Below are positions 20,908-31,854 of a stretch of DNA of 32,110 bases, piece by piece. A program made the translations under genes and the position numbers. The notes below the pieces were generated by a model, which worked only from the letters and a program-made list of their open reading frames with translations, did not search any database and was not told where the DNA came from. Position 1 is the stretch's first letter, and the number at the start of each line of letters is the position of its first letter. Source of the DNA: Kosakonia oryzendophytica (lineage in GTDB: Bacteria > Pseudomonadota > Gammaproteobacteria > Enterobacterales > Enterobacteriaceae); NCBI RefSeq assembly GCF_900094925.1, contig NZ_FMAY01000021.1, positions 1-32,110 of the forward strand. The letters are read 5' to 3'.

Positions 20908-21534
20908 CTCCCACCCCCGCAAGTGTCAGCAACTGTTCCGTGGCCTGCCGCCAGTCTGCGGCCTGGGTGATGGCGCTGACCACCGCTATGCTGCCGACGC
21001 CTTTCGCCAGCACATCTGCTGCGCGCGAAAGGCTGATCCCGCCAATGGCGACCGTAGGGTAATCTCCCAGTCGCGCAATATGGCGCGCCAGTTGTTCCAG
21101 CCCCTGTGGCGCGGAGGGCATCTGTTTGGTTTGTGTCGGGAAAACATGGCCGAGTGCGATATACGAAGGGCGTGCCGCCAGCGCGATATCCATCTCCATA
21201 TCGTCATGCGTGGAGACGCCCAGGCGCAGACCCGCCGCGCGAATGGCGCTTAGGTCGGCGGTTTCCAGGTCTTCCTGGCCAAGATGTACGCCGTACGCCT
21301 GGTGTTTTATGGCCAGCCGCCAGTAGTCATTGATAAATAACCGCGCGTTGTAACGGCGTCCCAGTGCGATGGCGGCAGCGACATCGTCTTCGACCTCAGG
21401 GTCGCGTTTGTCTTTGATACGCAGTTGCAGGGTGCGCACGCCCGCTTCCAGCAAGCGGGCGATCCACTCAACGCTGTCCACAACCGGGTAGAGCCCGAGA
21501 CGAAACGGTACCGGAGGAAAGTCGGGTTGGTACA

Positions 21535-21535
<1 letters not shown>
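20900..21535 (-). CDS. thiE: Thiamine phosphate synthase ThiE
   Basis: ThiE joins hydroxymethylpyrimidine diphosphate (from ThiC and ThiD) to thiazole phosphate, making thiamine phosphate. It is a TIM-barrel of 211 residues, as in E. coli. Recognisable parts are the substrate-binding QLRIKDKRD (37-45), [10 protein letters not shown] (66-75), GVHLGQEDL (82-90) and the pyrophosphate-binding GHVFPTQTK. The ATG shares bases with the thiC stop (TGATG), so translation is probably coupled. It makes thiamine phosphate from both branches of the operon, the pyrimidine from ThiC and the thiazole from ThiFSGH. Confidence 0.97.
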
Positions 21536-23661
<2,126 letters not shown>

Positions 23662-23662
<1 letters not shown>

Positions 23663-23685
23663 AAAACCCCCGCCCTCAGACGGGG
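23662..23685 (-). terminator. Terminator-like hairpin between rsd and the thiC riboswitch
   Basis: On the minus strand CCCCGTC (23685-23679), loop TGAG and GGCGGGG (23674-23668) are followed, after one base, by TTTTTC. It would end rsd transcription. Its T-run touches the first base of the riboswitch P1 stem. Confidence 0.75.
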
Positions 23686-23721
23686 AACTGCTTTTTAAAC
23701 TACGCGTTACTTTTTAAGAAT

Positions 23722-24225
23722 TCAAGCAGGGCGCGCCATGCCGGTTTCGTCATTGGCGCTCTCTTTGAGATTGTTATCAAAGGCCAGCACAATCAGTTTG
23801 TCTTCCAGTCTGAAGCGGGCCTCCAGCGCTTCGCCGATGTCGGAAAGCGCCTGTTGGAATTCCAGACAGTTATCATCGTCAATGGCGTTTTCCAGGCTGG
23901 TATCGTAATAATTCATGATTTCGATGGTGTTGGCTTCCAGCAGTGGATAGAGCTGGTTAGCGATTAAAAGTGGACTGCTCCCTTCCATTTCGCGAATGAC
24001 GCGTTCATAAATACTGAAGTGACCTGCGGAGAGGTACTCCACCAGGTTGTGACAGAAATCGTCCAGCGCTTTTTCATTAAGCTGCATGAACGATCCTTTG
24101 CCAGGCTTAATGCCAACCAGATTGTAGTAAGAAACGAGAAGTTGCTTACGTACTAGCAGCCAATGGTCGACAAGTGTGTTACTTCCTCCAACGCGCTCTG
24201 TCAGGCTTTCTAACTGGTTTAGCAT
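23722..24225 (-). CDS. rsd: Regulator of sigma D (anti-sigma-70 protein Rsd)
   Basis: Rsd binds region 4 of the main sigma factor in stationary phase, holds it away from core RNA polymerase, and in E. coli also stimulates SpoT when HPr is dephosphorylated. The product is a helical protein of 167 residues with the family opening MLNQLESLTERVGGSN, the block V-G-I-K-P-G-K (37-43) and ALDDFCHNLVEYLSAGHFSIYE (53-74). It is longer than the 158 residues of E. coli; the extra part is a hydrophilic C-terminal tail after LEDKLIVLAFD. The ATG is preceded by GGAG. It diverges from nudC across a 92-base spacer. Confidence 0.94.
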   Translation of the reverse strand: MLNQLESLTERVGGSNTLVDHWLLVRKQLLVSYYNLVGIKPGKGSFMQLNEKALDDFCHNLVEYLSAGHFSIYERVIREMEGSSPLLIANQLYPLLEANTIEIMNYYDTSLENAIDDDNCLEFQQALSDIGEALEARFRLEDKLIVLAFDNNLKESANDETGMARPA

Positions 24226-24317
24226 AATTGGCTCCGCAATATGTAAGTGAAAAAATGCTCACCCAAATGTAATAATAATGTTAACAAAATGCCAGTGAAG
24301 CTAAGGTAGTGCACCAA
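24226..24317. promoter_or_regulatory. Divergent rsd-nudC promoter region
   Basis: This 92-base AT-rich spacer must drive rsd to the left and nudC to the right. On the minus strand TACATT and TACATA are possible -10 boxes for rsd, without convincing -35 boxes. A small inverted repeat TGAAAAAATGCTCA lies in the middle. I cannot assign exact starts. Confidence 0.4.
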
Positions 24318-25091
24318 ATGGTACGTATTATTGACGCACGGGATCATGGCTGGTGGATCGTAAGCCATGAACAAAAATTATGGTTGCCCGGTGGAGAATT
24401 ACCACATGGGCAGGCAGGAAATTTCGATCTTGTGGGGCAGAGCGCGCTTCACATCGGCGAATGGCAGGGCGAACCGGTATGGATGATCCGCCAGAATCGC
24501 CGCCAGGAAATGGGATCCGTACGGCAGGTAATTGATCAGGACGTCGGGCTGTTCCAACTGGCCGGGCGCGGTGTGCAACTGGCGGAGTTTTACCGCTCAC
24601 ACCAGTTCTGCGGTTACTGTGGGCATACCATGCATCCGAGCAAAACCGAGTGGGCAATGCTGTGTGATCACTGCCGCGAGCGCTACTATCCGCAAATTGC
24701 CCCCTGCATTATCGTCGCCATCCGCCGTGATGACGCTATTCTTCTGGCGCAGCATACGCGTCATCGTAACGGGATTTACACTGTGCTGGCCGGGTTTGTT
24801 GAAGTGGGCGAAACCCTGGAGCAGGCAGTGGCCCGCGAAGTGATGGAAGAGAGCGGCATTAAAGTTAAAAATTTGCGTTATGTCACTTCCCAACCATGGC
24901 CTTTTCCTCAATCACTGATGACCGCGTTTATGGCGGAATATGACAGCGGTGATATTCATATCGACCCGAAAGAGCTGTTGGATGCGGGCTGGTATCGTTA
25001 TGACGATTTACCCCTGTTGCCGCCGCCGGGCACCGTTGCGCGCCGTCTGATCGAAGATACGGTGGCGATGTGCCGCGCAGAGTATGAGTAA
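24318..25091 (+). CDS. nudC: NAD-capped RNA hydrolase / NADH pyrophosphatase NudC
   Basis: NudC removes the NAD cap from the 5' end of some RNAs and hydrolyses NADH to NMNH and AMP. From the ATG at 24318 it has 257 residues, as in E. coli; the GTG nine bases earlier is too close to the AAGG ribosome-binding site. A zinc ribbon uses Cys98, Cys101, Cys116 and Cys119 (C-G-Y-C...C-D-H-C). The Nudix box G-F-V-E-V-G-E-T...R-E-V-M-E-E-S-G-I spans 159-181, and SQPWPFPQS (191-199) is the NADH-type specificity motif. hemE follows 39 bases later on the same strand. Confidence 0.97.
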   Translation: MVRIIDARDHGWWIVSHEQKLWLPGGELPHGQAGNFDLVGQSALHIGEWQGEPVWMIRQNRRQEMGSVRQVIDQDVGLFQLAGRGVQLAEFYRSHQFCGYCGHTMHPSKTEWAMLCDHCRERYYPQIAPCIIVAIRRDDAILLAQHTRHRNGIYTVLAGFVEVGETLEQAVAREVMEESGIKVKNLRYVTSQPWPFPQSLMTAFMAEYDSGDIHIDPKELLDAGWYRYDDLPLLPPPGTVARRLIEDTVAMCRAEYE

Positions 25092-25130
25092 GGCGTATAT
25101 ACTGGCGACCTGACGCTTAAGGAACTGACA

Positions 25131-26195
25131 ATGACCGAACTGAAAAACGATCGTTACCTGCGCGCGCTTCAGCGCCAGCCAGTAGACATGACGCCGGTAT
25201 GGATGATGCGCCAGGCGGGCCGCTATTTACCGGAATATAAAGCGACGCGCGCGCAAGCTGGCGACTTTATGTCGCTGTGTAAAAATGCGGATCTTGCTTG
25301 CGAAGTGACGCTACAACCGCTGCGTCGCTATCCGCTTGATGCGGCGATCCTCTTCTCGGACATTCTCACCGTACCGGACGCGATGGGCCTTGGGCTCTAT
25401 TTCGAAGCGGGTGAAGGGCCGCGGTTTACTTCCCCCATCACCTCAAAAGCGGATGTTGAGAAACTCCCGGTGCCGGACCCGGAAAGCGAACTGGGTTATG
25501 TGATGAACGCGGTGCGCACCATCCGTCGCGAACTGAAAGGCGAGGTGCCGCTGATTGGCTTCTCGGGTAGCCCCTGGACGCTGGCGACCTACATGGTGGA
25601 AGGTGGCAGCAGCAAAGCCTTTACCGTGATCAAAAAAATGATGTACGCCGAACCGAAGACGCTGCATCTGCTGTTGGATAAGCTGGCGCAAAGCGTCACG
25701 CTGTACCTTAATGCGCAGATCCGCGCCGGGGCGCAGTCGGTGATGATTTTTGACACCTGGGGCGGTGTTCTCACGGGGCGCGATTACCAACAGTTCTCGC
25801 TTTATTACATGCATAAAATCGTTGATGGCCTGTTGCGTGAAAATGAAGGTCGCCGCGTGCCGGTCACGCTGTTTACCAAAGGGGGTGGACAGTGGCTGGA
25901 AGCGATGGCCGAGACCGGTTGTGATGCGTTGGGGCTGGACTGGACAACGGATATCGCCGATGCGCGACGTCGTGTAGGACATAAAGTCGCCCTGCAAGGG
26001 AATATGGATCCGTCCATGCTCTATGCACCGCCTGCGCGTATTGAAGAAGAAGTGGCTTCCATTCTGGCGGGTTTCGGCAAAGGCGAGGGTCATGTGTTTA
26101 ACCTTGGGCACGGCATTCATCAGGATGTTCCACCGGAACATGCCGGCGCATTTGTGGAGGCGGTGCACCGTCTGTCGGCCTCCTGGCATCAGTAA
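25131..26195 (+). CDS. hemE: Uroporphyrinogen decarboxylase
   Basis: HemE removes four carboxyl groups from uroporphyrinogen III to give coproporphyrinogen III in haem synthesis. It is a cytosolic TIM-barrel of 354 residues, the E. coli length. The substrate-binding signature [15 protein letters not shown] (22-36) and the catalytic aspartate region LFSDIL (Asp77) are intact, as are [17 protein letters not shown] and the C-terminal NLGHGI. AAGGAACTGACA precedes the ATG. A TATACT 30 bases upstream might be a -10 for an own promoter, but transcription from nudC is equally possible. nfi follows after nine bases. Confidence 0.98.
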   Translation: MTELKNDRYLRALQRQPVDMTPVWMMRQAGRYLPEYKATRAQAGDFMSLCKNADLACEVTLQPLRRYPLDAAILFSDILTVPDAMGLGLYFEAGEGPRFTSPITSKADVEKLPVPDPESELGYVMNAVRTIRRELKGEVPLIGFSGSPWTLATYMVEGGSSKAFTVIKKMMYAEPKTLHLLLDKLAQSVTLYLNAQIRAGAQSVMIFDTWGGVLTGRDYQQFSLYYMHKIVDGLLRENEGRRVPVTLFTKGGGQWLEAMAETGCDALGLDWTTDIADARRRVGHKVALQGNMDPSMLYAPPARIEEEVASILAGFGKGEGHVFNLGHGIHQDVPPEHAGAFVEAVHRLSASWHQ

Positions 26196-26204
26196 GGAGA
26201 GAAT

Positions 26205-26885
26205 ATGGATCTCGCGTCACTACGCGAACAACAACGTGAACTGGCTTCATCGGTGATTCATGAGGATCGCCTTGTGAACGATCCGCCGACGGTGATCGGC
26301 GGTGCGGATGTAGGTTTCGAGCAGGGTGGTGAAGTGACGCGAGCGGCCATGGTGCTGCTTTCGTACCCGTCGTTGGCGCTTATCGAGTACCAGGTGGCGC
26401 GTATTCCCACCACCATGCCTTACATTCCAGGTTTCCTTTCGTTTCGCGAATATCCGGCGTTGCTGGCGGCGTGGGAACAGCTTTCGCAAAAGCCGGATCT
26501 GCTTTTTGTTGATGGTCACGGCATCTCTCACCCGCGCCGCCTTGGCGTTGCCAGCCATTTTGGTCTGCTGGTCGATGTTCCGACTATTGGTGTGGCGAAG
26601 AAACGGTTGTGCGGCAAGTTTGAGCCGCTTGCCGACGAACCTGGTGCGCTCTCGCCGCTGATGGATAAAGGTGAGAAGCTGGCATGGGTGTGGCGCAGTA
26701 AAGCGCGCTGTAATCCGTTGTTTATCACGACCGGGCACCGGGTGAGCCAGGATAGTGCTCTGGCGTGGGTGCAGCGCTGTATGAAAGGCTACCGCCTGCC
26801 TGAGCCGACGCGTTGGGCAGATGCAGTGGCATCCGGTCGTCCGGCGTTCACGCGTTGGCAGGCAATTCAGCGTGATATCAGGTAA
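26205..26885 (+). CDS. nfi: Endonuclease V (deoxyinosine 3'-endonuclease)
   Basis: Endonuclease V nicks DNA at the second phosphodiester bond 3' to a deaminated base, chiefly hypoxanthine, to begin repair. The product has 226 residues, three more than in E. coli. The metal-binding residues appear as Asp35 (GGADVGFE), Glu82 (SFREYPAL) and Asp103 ([14 protein letters not shown]), and the wedge segment as PYIPGFLSF (72-80). GGAG stands six bases before the ATG and the gene starts nine bases after hemE, so it is probably cotranscribed. The C terminus ([10 protein letters not shown]) is the least conserved part. Confidence 0.97.
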   Translation: MDLASLREQQRELASSVIHEDRLVNDPPTVIGGADVGFEQGGEVTRAAMVLLSYPSLALIEYQVARIPTTMPYIPGFLSFREYPALLAAWEQLSQKPDLLFVDGHGISHPRRLGVASHFGLLVDVPTIGVAKKRLCGKFEPLADEPGALSPLMDKGEKLAWVWRSKARCNPLFITTGHRVSQDSALAWVQRCMKGYRLPEPTRWADAVASGRPAFTRWQAIQRDIR

Positions 26886-26917
26886 ACTGCGCCTAATACC
26901 GACTTTGAGAAGCGATC

Positions 26918-27508
26918 ATGTTACAAAACCCGATTCACCTGCGTCTGGAAAAGCTGGAAAGCTGGCAGCACGTTGTCTTTATGGCCTGTCTGTGCGAACG
27001 CATGTACCCCAATTACGCCATGTTTTGTCAGCAAACGGAGTTTGGCGATGCGCAGCTCTACCGCCGTATTCTTGACCTCGTGTGGGAAACGCAGGTGGTA
27101 AAAGACGCCAAGGTGAATTTCGACAGCCAGCTTGAGAAGCTGGAAGAGGCGATCCCTGCGGCTGATGATTACGATCTGTATGGCGTCTACCCGGCGATCG
27201 ATGCCTGCGTGGCGTTAAGCGAGTTGATTCACTCACGCCTGAGCGGCGAAACGCTCGAACATGCCATCGAGGTCAGCAAGACCTCTATCACCACCGTCGC
27301 GATGCTGGAAATGACCCAGGCGGGTCGTGAAATGACCGATGAAGAACTACGACTGAACCCCGCTGTAGAGCAGGAATGGGACATTCAGTGGGAGATTTTC
27401 CGCCTTCTGGCTGACTGCGAAGAACGCGACATTGAGTTGATCAAAGGGCTACGCGCAGACTTGCGTGAGGCCGGTGACAGCAATATCGGTATAAATTTGC
27501 AGCAATGA
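26918..27508 (+). CDS. yjaG: DUF416 family protein YjaG
   Basis: A conserved enterobacterial protein of unknown function. The 196 residues match E. coli YjaG in length and nearly throughout, for example MLQNPIHLRLEKLESWQHV at the start and the DFDLYGVYPAIDACVAL-type block (here DYDLYGVYPAIDACVAL, near 87-103). It is acidic and predicted helical, with no signal peptide or membrane span. It lies 32 bases after nfi and just upstream of the hupA promoter, an arrangement shared with E. coli; that linkage gives no firm clue to function. Confidence 0.93.
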   Translation: MLQNPIHLRLEKLESWQHVVFMACLCERMYPNYAMFCQQTEFGDAQLYRRILDLVWETQVVKDAKVNFDSQLEKLEEAIPAADDYDLYGVYPAIDACVALSELIHSRLSGETLEHAIEVSKTSITTVAMLEMTQAGREMTDEELRLNPAVEQEWDIQWEIFRLLADCEERDIELIKGLRADLREAGDSNIGINLQQ

Positions 27509-27552
27509 GACAATAAAACGTGATTTAACGCCTGTTTTGTCGTGCCATAAGG

Positions 27553-27583
27553 CTTCCCTTCGCACCCCCGTCTGGTCTACATT
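27553..27583 (+). promoter_or_regulatory. Candidate hupA promoter with GC-rich discriminator
   Basis: TG-G-TCTACA / TACATT (27573-27583) is a possible extended -10, with a weak -35 near 27553. The start region that follows is TTTGGGGGGCG. A G-rich discriminator is typical of promoters under stringent control. The leader to hupA is about 100 bases. Confidence 0.4.
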
Positions 27584-27694
27584 TGGGGGGCGAAAATAAG
27601 TGGCTATCGGTGCGTGTATGCAGGAGAGTGCTTTTGAGGCATTTCCGTCGCACTCGATGCTTAGCAAGCGATAAACACATTGAAAGGATAACTT

Positions 27695-27967
27695 ATGAAC
27701 AAGACTCAACTGATTGATGTAATTGCAGACAAGGCTGATCTGTCTAAAGCGCAAGCGAAAGCTGCACTGGAATCCACCCTGGCTGCTATTACTGAGTCTC
27801 TGAAAGAAGGTGATGCTGTACAACTGGTTGGTTTCGGTACCTTCAAAGTGAACCACCGCGCTGAGCGTACTGGCCGCAACCCGCAGACCGGTAAAGAAAT
27901 CAAAATCGCCGCAGCTAACGTGCCGGCATTTGTTTCTGGTAAGGCACTGAAAGACTCTGTTAAGTAA
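27695..27967 (+). CDS. hupA: DNA-binding protein HU-alpha
   Basis: HU is a small nucleoid protein that bends and wraps DNA as a dimer with itself or HU-beta. The product has the standard 90 residues: the helical dimerisation part (1-45, [18 protein letters not shown]), then the beta arms with [18 protein letters not shown] (54-71), whose R-N-P-Q-T-G tip holds the proline that inserts into DNA, and the C-terminal helix [12 protein letters not shown]-alpha rather than HU-beta is indicated by sequence and by position after yjaG. AAAGGATAACTT precedes the ATG, and strongly biased codon use suggests high expression. A terminator lies 29 bases after the stop, inside the next reading frame. Confidence 0.98.
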   Translation: MNKTQLIDVIADKADLSKAQAKAALESTLAAITESLKEGDAVQLVGFGTFKVNHRAERTGRNPQTGKEIKIAAANVPAFVSGKALKDSVK

Positions 27968-27973
27968 GACAGC

Positions 27974-28672
27974 GTGGCAGTGAACAGTTTTGTCGAAGGG
28001 GCGGTCTCGCCCCTTTTGTCATTCTGGCGTCGCCCGTTGATGCTGGCTGGCGCGCTGTTGCTGGCTGCCTGCAGCCATGATTCCTCCCTGCCGCCATTCA
28101 CCGCCAGCGGTTTTGCCGGTGATCAGGGCGCAGTGCGTATCTGGCGCAAAGATTCCGGTGGAGAGACACACCTGCTTTCCGCTTTTAGCCCGTGGCATCA
28201 CGGGAACACAACGTTGGCTGAGTATCGCTGGCAAGGCGACGCGTTGACCCTCGTCGAACTCAATATCTACGGCACTCCCCCTGAACATATTCGCGCCCGG
28301 TTTGACGATCGTGGTGAGTTGAGCTTTATGCAGCGGGAAGTTGATGGTCAGAAGCAGCAACTCTCCAGTGACCAGATTGCACTCTACCGCTATCGAGCAG
28401 AGCAAATCCGCCAGACCAGCGATGCGTTGCGTCAGGGGCGTGTGGTGCTGCGTCAGGGACGCTGGCAGGCGAATCGCACGGTGCAGACCTGTGAAGGTGA
28501 GACGGTGAAGCCAGATCTGGATGTGTATGCGTTAGAGCGCATAGAACGCCGTCAGAACCACTCCTCAGCAGCGGTCAGCGTGGCGTGGTTGGAAGCGCCG
28601 GAAGGCGCACAGCTGTTGCTGGTGGCGAATGAGGACTTCTGCCGCTGGCAACCGACAGAGAAACATTTCTGA
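27974..28672 (+). CDS. yjaH: DUF1481 lipoprotein YjaH
   Basis: A putative lipoprotein of unknown function, 232 residues from a GTG start. W-R-R-P-L-M-L-A-G-A-L-L-L-A-A-C forms a charged n-region, hydrophobic core and lipobox with Cys33, so the mature protein is probably attached to a membrane and faces the periplasm. The rest is soluble (GAVRIWRKDSGGE, RARFDDRGELSFMQRE, QLLLVANEDFCRWQP). The start is uncertain. The GTG at 27974 lies six bases after hupA and has no clear Shine-Dalgarno site, and the hupA terminator falls inside the first 15 codons. A TTG at 28016 would leave a normal 18-residue signal. The gene sits after hupA as in E. coli. Confidence 0.85.
   Translation: MAVNSFVEGAVSPLLSFWRRPLMLAGALLLAACSHDSSLPPFTASGFAGDQGAVRIWRKDSGGETHLLSAFSPWHHGNTTLAEYRWQGDALTLVELNIYGTPPEHIRARFDDRGELSFMQREVDGQKQQLSSDQIALYRYRAEQIRQTSDALRQGRVVLRQGRWQANRTVQTCEGETVKPDLDVYALERIERRQNHSSAAVSVAWLEAPEGAQLLLVANEDFCRWQPTEKHF
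27996..28017 (+). terminator. hupA terminator
   Basis: AAGGGGCG (27996-28003), loop GTCT and CGCCCCTT (28008-28015), ending in TTTTG, form a compact terminator. It lies within the first codons of yjaH as that gene is drawn here. Confidence 0.8.
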
Positions 28673-28750
28673 TGCATCGTCAGGGTAAGCGCAGCGCCAG
28701 CCGGTGAACTGCTGGATGGCGGCTACGCTCCTTACAAGCCTACTGGACGG
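28673..28750. repeat. Degenerate REP-like element
   Basis: GTAAGCGCAGCGCCA (28685-28699) is complementary, with small bulges, to TGGCGGCTACGCTCCTTAC (about 28717-28735), and the second arm resembles the enterobacterial REP core CCGGATGGCGGCTACGCC...CCTAC. It lies just after the yjaH stop, a usual place for REP sequences. This is a resemblance; no other copy is in the window. Confidence 0.55.
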
Positions 28751-28777
28751 TTTCCTCTCTCCGTGAGAGAGAGGAAA
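28751..28777. other. Hairpin at the convergent ends of yjaH and purD
   Basis: TTTCCTCTCTC (28751-28761) and GAGAGAGGAAA (28767-28777) form a perfect 11-bp stem with loop CGTGA. It ends three bases before the purD stop. It lacks a clean T-run on either strand, so it may act as a weak two-way terminator or as an RNA 3' end barrier. Confidence 0.55.
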
Positions 28778-28780
28778 TCA

Positions 28781-30073
28781 TTATTTGCCCTGCTCGCGTG
28801 CTATCGCACGGTAACCAATATCCCGGCGGCTGAAGCTGCCATCCCAGTGAATATCGTTCATCAATGCGTAAGCGCGCTGCTGTGCTTCCGCAACGGTATG
28901 ACCCAATGCCGTCACGCACAATACGCGCCCGCCATTGGTCAGCACCCGGTCATCAGCGTCGAGTTTGGTACCCGCGTGGAACACTTTACCGTCCGCAGCT
29001 TCTTCCAGCGGCAGACCGTGGATCACATCCCCATTGCGATAATTGCCCGGATACCCGCCGGCAGCGATGACCACGCCCAGTGAGGCCCGTGGATCCCATT
29101 CAGACGTTTTCTCATCCAGCTTACCTTCGCAGGCTGCCAGGCAAAGCTCCACCAGGTCGGATTGCATACGCAGCATGATCGGTTGCGTTTCCGGGTCGCC
29201 AAAGCGGCAGTTGAACTCGATCACTTTGGGATTGCCGAGCTTGTCGATCATCAGACCGGCATACAGGAAACCGGTGTAGGTATTGCCTTCCGCCGCCATC
29301 CCGCGCACGGTTGGCCAGATGACGCGTTCCATGGTGCGCTGATGCACTTCATCGGTAACTACCGGGGCAGGCGAGTAAGCGCCCATACCGCCGGTGTTCG
29401 GGCCTGTGTCGCCATCGCCCACGCGTTTGTGATCCTGGCTGGTGGCCATCGGCAGGACATGCTCACCGTCAACCATGACGATAAAGCTGGCTTCTTCGCC
29501 ATCGAGAAACTCTTCAATAACGATACGGTGACCTGCATCGCCAAAAGCATTGCCCGCCAGCATGTCGTTAACGGCAGCTTCAGCTTCTTCAAGCGTCATG
29601 GCAACGATCACGCCTTTGCCTGCGGCCAGACCGTCGGCTTTGATCACGATGGGCGCGCCTTTTTCACGCAGGTAAGCCAGCGCGGGTTCAACTTCGGTGA
29701 AATTCTGGTACTCCGCTGTTGGAATGTTGTGGCGGGCCAGGAAATCTTTGGTGAACGCCTTGGAGCCTTCCAGTTGAGCCGCGCCCTGCGTAGGGCCAAA
29801 AATCTTCAGGCCTGCAGCGCGGAATGCATCCACCACGCCAATCACCAGCGGGGCTTCCGGGCCAACGATGGTCAAATCAATTTTTTCGTTCTGCGCGAAA
29901 TTTAACAACGCGGAGATATCGGTGGCGCTGATAGCGACGTTTTGCAGCGCAGGTTCAAGCGCGGTACCGGCATTGCCCGGAGCAACATACACGGTTTCAA
30001 CCAGCGGTGACTGTGCTGCTTTCCAGGCTAGAGCGTGCTCGCGCCCGCCGTTACCAATCACTAATACTTTCAT
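28781..30073 (-). CDS. purD: Phosphoribosylamine-glycine ligase (GAR synthetase)
   Basis: PurD joins glycine to phosphoribosylamine with ATP, the second step of purine synthesis. It has 430 residues (E. coli 429). The N-terminal VLVIGNGGREHALAWK (3-18), the ATP-grasp segment with IKADGLAAGKGV (about 143-154), EEFLDGEEASF and the metal site EFNCRFGDPETQ are all present. GGAGCAAACA precedes the ATG, which lies 15 bases after the purH stop, so purH-purD are one transcript. The conserved zraPSR genes found beyond purD in E. coli are missing here; a hairpin and a REP-like element lie there instead. Confidence 0.98.
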   Translation of the reverse strand: MKVLVIGNGGREHALAWKAAQSPLVETVYVAPGNAGTALEPALQNVAISATDISALLNFAQNEKIDLTIVGPEAPLVIGVVDAFRAAGLKIFGPTQGAAQLEGSKAFTKDFLARHNIPTAEYQNFTEVEPALAYLREKGAPIVIKADGLAAGKGVIVAMTLEEAEAAVNDMLAGNAFGDAGHRIVIEEFLDGEEASFIVMVDGEHVLPMATSQDHKRVGDGDTGPNTGGMGAYSPAPVVTDEVHQRTMERVIWPTVRGMAAEGNTYTGFLYAGLMIDKLGNPKVIEFNCRFGDPETQPIMLRMQSDLVELCLAACEGKLDEKTSEWDPRASLGVVIAAGGYPGNYRNGDVIHGLPLEEAADGKVFHAGTKLDADDRVLTNGGRVLCVTALGHTVAEAQQRAYALMNDIHWDGSFSRRDIGYRAIAREQGK

Positions 30074-30088
30074 TGTTTGCTCCGTAGA

Positions 30089-31678
30089 TTAATGGCGGAA
30101 GTGGCGCATGTCGGTAAAGATCATTGCAATGCCATGTTCATCAGCGGCGGCAATTACTTCGTCATCACGAATGGAACCACCCGGCTGGATAACACAGGTC
30201 ACACCGACTGCCGCGGCGGCATCAATACCATCACGGAACGGGAAGAAGGCATCAGAAGCCATGGCGGAGCCTTTCACTTCCAGCCCTTCGTCACCGGCTT
30301 TGATCCCGGCGATCTTCGCAGAGTAGACACGGCTCATCTGGCCTGCGCCAATACCGATAGTCATGTTCTCTTTTGCGTAAACAATGGCGTTGGATTTGAC
30401 GAACTTCGCCACTTTCCAACAGAACAATGCATCACGCAATTCTTGTTCTGTTGGTTGACGTTTGCTGACCACGCGCAGCTCATTTTCGGTCACCATACCC
30501 AGATCGCGATCCTGAACCAGCAGACCACCGTTGACGCGTTTGAAATCCAGACCTGCGACACGCTGCGCCCATTGACCGCACACCAGAACACGCACGTTCT
30601 GTTTGGCTGCGGTGACGTTCAACGCTTCTTCGGTGGCAGATGGCGCAATGATCACTTCGACAAACTGGCGGGAGATAATCGCCTGTGCAGTTTGAGCATC
30701 CAGCTCGCGGTTAAAAGCGATAATGCCGCCGAATGCAGAAGTCGGGTCGGTTTTATATGCGCGCTCGTAGGCATCCAGAATCGAACTGCCAACGGCGACG
30801 CCACATGGGTTGGCGTGTTTCACAATCACACAGGCAGCTTCGTTGAACTCTTTTACACACTCCAGCGCGGCGTCGGTATCGGCAATGTTGTTATAGGAGA
30901 GCGCCTTGCCTTGCAGTTGTTGCGCGGTGGCGACGGAGGCTTCCTTCACCTCTTCTTCTATATAGAAGGCGGCTTGCTGGTGGCTGTTCTCGCCATAACG
31001 CATATCCTGCTTTTTAATGAAGTTCAGGTTCAACGTGCGCGGGAAGCGACCAGCAGGCTCTTTGCTCTCACCGTGATAGGCGGGTACCAGACTACCGAAG
31101 TAGTTAGCGATCATGCTGTCGTAAGCGGCAGTATGTTCAAAGGCTTTGATCGCCAGATCAAAACGGGTGTCCAGCGTCAGCGATCCTTCATTGGCATCCA
31201 TCTCATTAATGATGGCGTTGTAATCGCTGCTCTTGACAACAATGGCGACATCTTTGTGGTTCTTCGCTGCGGAGCGCACCATGGTCGGGCCTCCGATATC
31301 GATATTCTCTACCGCGTCTTCCAGCGAGCAACCTTCACGGGCTACGGTCTGGGCGAACGGATAAAGGTTAACAACGACCATATCGATCGGCGCGATCGCA
31401 TGTTGCGCCATGATGGCATCATCCTGGCCTCGACGGCCAAGGATGCCGCCGTGCACTTTCGGGTGCAGGGTTTTTACACGTCCATCCATCATTTCCGGAA
31501 AACCGGTGTAGTCGGAGACTTCGGTCACTGGCAGACCGTTATCTGCCAGCAGACGAGCGGTGCCGCCCGTAGAGAGCAGTTCTACGCCACGCTGAGAGAG
31601 CGCCTGTGCGAATTCGACAATACCGGCCTTGTCAGAAACACTGAGCAAAGCGCGGCGGACTGGACGACGTTGTTGCAT
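30089..31678 (-). CDS. purH: Bifunctional AICAR formyltransferase / IMP cyclohydrolase
   Basis: PurH carries out the last two steps of IMP synthesis: formylation of AICAR and ring closure. The 529 residues match E. coli. The N-terminal cyclohydrolase domain (1-200) begins [19 protein letters not shown] and includes [11 protein letters not shown]; the C-terminal transformylase domain has [15 protein letters not shown] (catalytic Lys-His region, near 265) and the final [34 protein letters not shown] lies before the ATG. The leader contains a small hairpin CACCCC-TTCT-GGGGTG. It is first in the purHD unit, with a PurR-type operator over its promoter. Confidence 0.98.
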   Translation of the reverse strand: MQQRRPVRRALLSVSDKAGIVEFAQALSQRGVELLSTGGTARLLADNGLPVTEVSDYTGFPEMMDGRVKTLHPKVHGGILGRRGQDDAIMAQHAIAPIDMVVVNLYPFAQTVAREGCSLEDAVENIDIGGPTMVRSAAKNHKDVAIVVKSSDYNAIINEMDANEGSLTLDTRFDLAIKAFEHTAAYDSMIANYFGSLVPAYHGESKEPAGRFPRTLNLNFIKKQDMRYGENSHQQAAFYIEEEVKEASVATAQQLQGKALSYNNIADTDAALECVKEFNEAACVIVKHANPCGVAVGSSILDAYERAYKTDPTSAFGGIIAFNRELDAQTAQAIISRQFVEVIIAPSATEEALNVTAAKQNVRVLVCGQWAQRVAGLDFKRVNGGLLVQDRDLGMVTENELRVVSKRQPTEQELRDALFCWKVAKFVKSNAIVYAKENMTIGIGAGQMSRVYSAKIAGIKAGDEGLEVKGSAMASDAFFPFRDGIDAAAAVGVTCVIQPGGSIRDDEVIAAADEHGIAMIFTDMRHFRH

Positions 31679-31791
31679 GGTAAATCCCCTGGATTTGACT
31701 TTAACAGAGAGTGTTAGGTGAATTTTAGGATCCTTATTGATCCAAAAACTCAGCTAACACCCCAGAAGGGGTGCGTTATTTTTGCGCGGGC

Positions 31792-31820
31792 ATTGTAACG
31801 AAAACGTTTGCGCAACGCTC
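31792..31820 (-). promoter_or_regulatory. purHD promoter
   Basis: On the minus strand TACAAT (31797-31792) is a good -10 box; the -35 near 31820 is weak. Transcription should start near 31785, giving a leader of about 105 bases. The PurR-type operator fills the spacer. Confidence 0.65.
31798..31813. promoter_or_regulatory. PurR operator
   Basis: ACGAAAACGTTTGCGC is a close match to the 16-bp PurR consensus ACGCAAACGTTTNCGT and lies directly against the purH -10 box. Purine-bound PurR would shut off the operon. The same arrangement exists at E. coli purHD. Confidence 0.85.
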
Positions 31821-31845
31821 GCGAATTTTTGTCCTTTTACCGGAT

Positions 31846-31854
31846 TGTGGATAA
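31846..31854 (-). promoter_or_regulatory. Perfect DnaA box between purHD and the rRNA promoters
   Basis: TTATCCACA on the minus strand is the strong 9-mer DnaA box. A weaker version, TGTGTGTAA on the plus strand, starts 12 bases to the right (31858). It lies about 120 bases upstream of the rRNA P1 start and about 50 upstream of the purH -10. Its use is not known from sequence. Confidence 0.5.

Noticed and set aside
24309-24317. GTG start for nudC nine bases upstream of the ATG
   Set aside because: The AAGG ribosome-binding site is only two bases away from the GTG, and the ATG gives the exact family length of 257 residues.
30077-31717. A 546-codon open frame on the plus strand opposite purH
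   Set aside because: It is an antisense shadow of a strongly conserved gene, again rich in His, Phe and Arg, with no recognisable domain.
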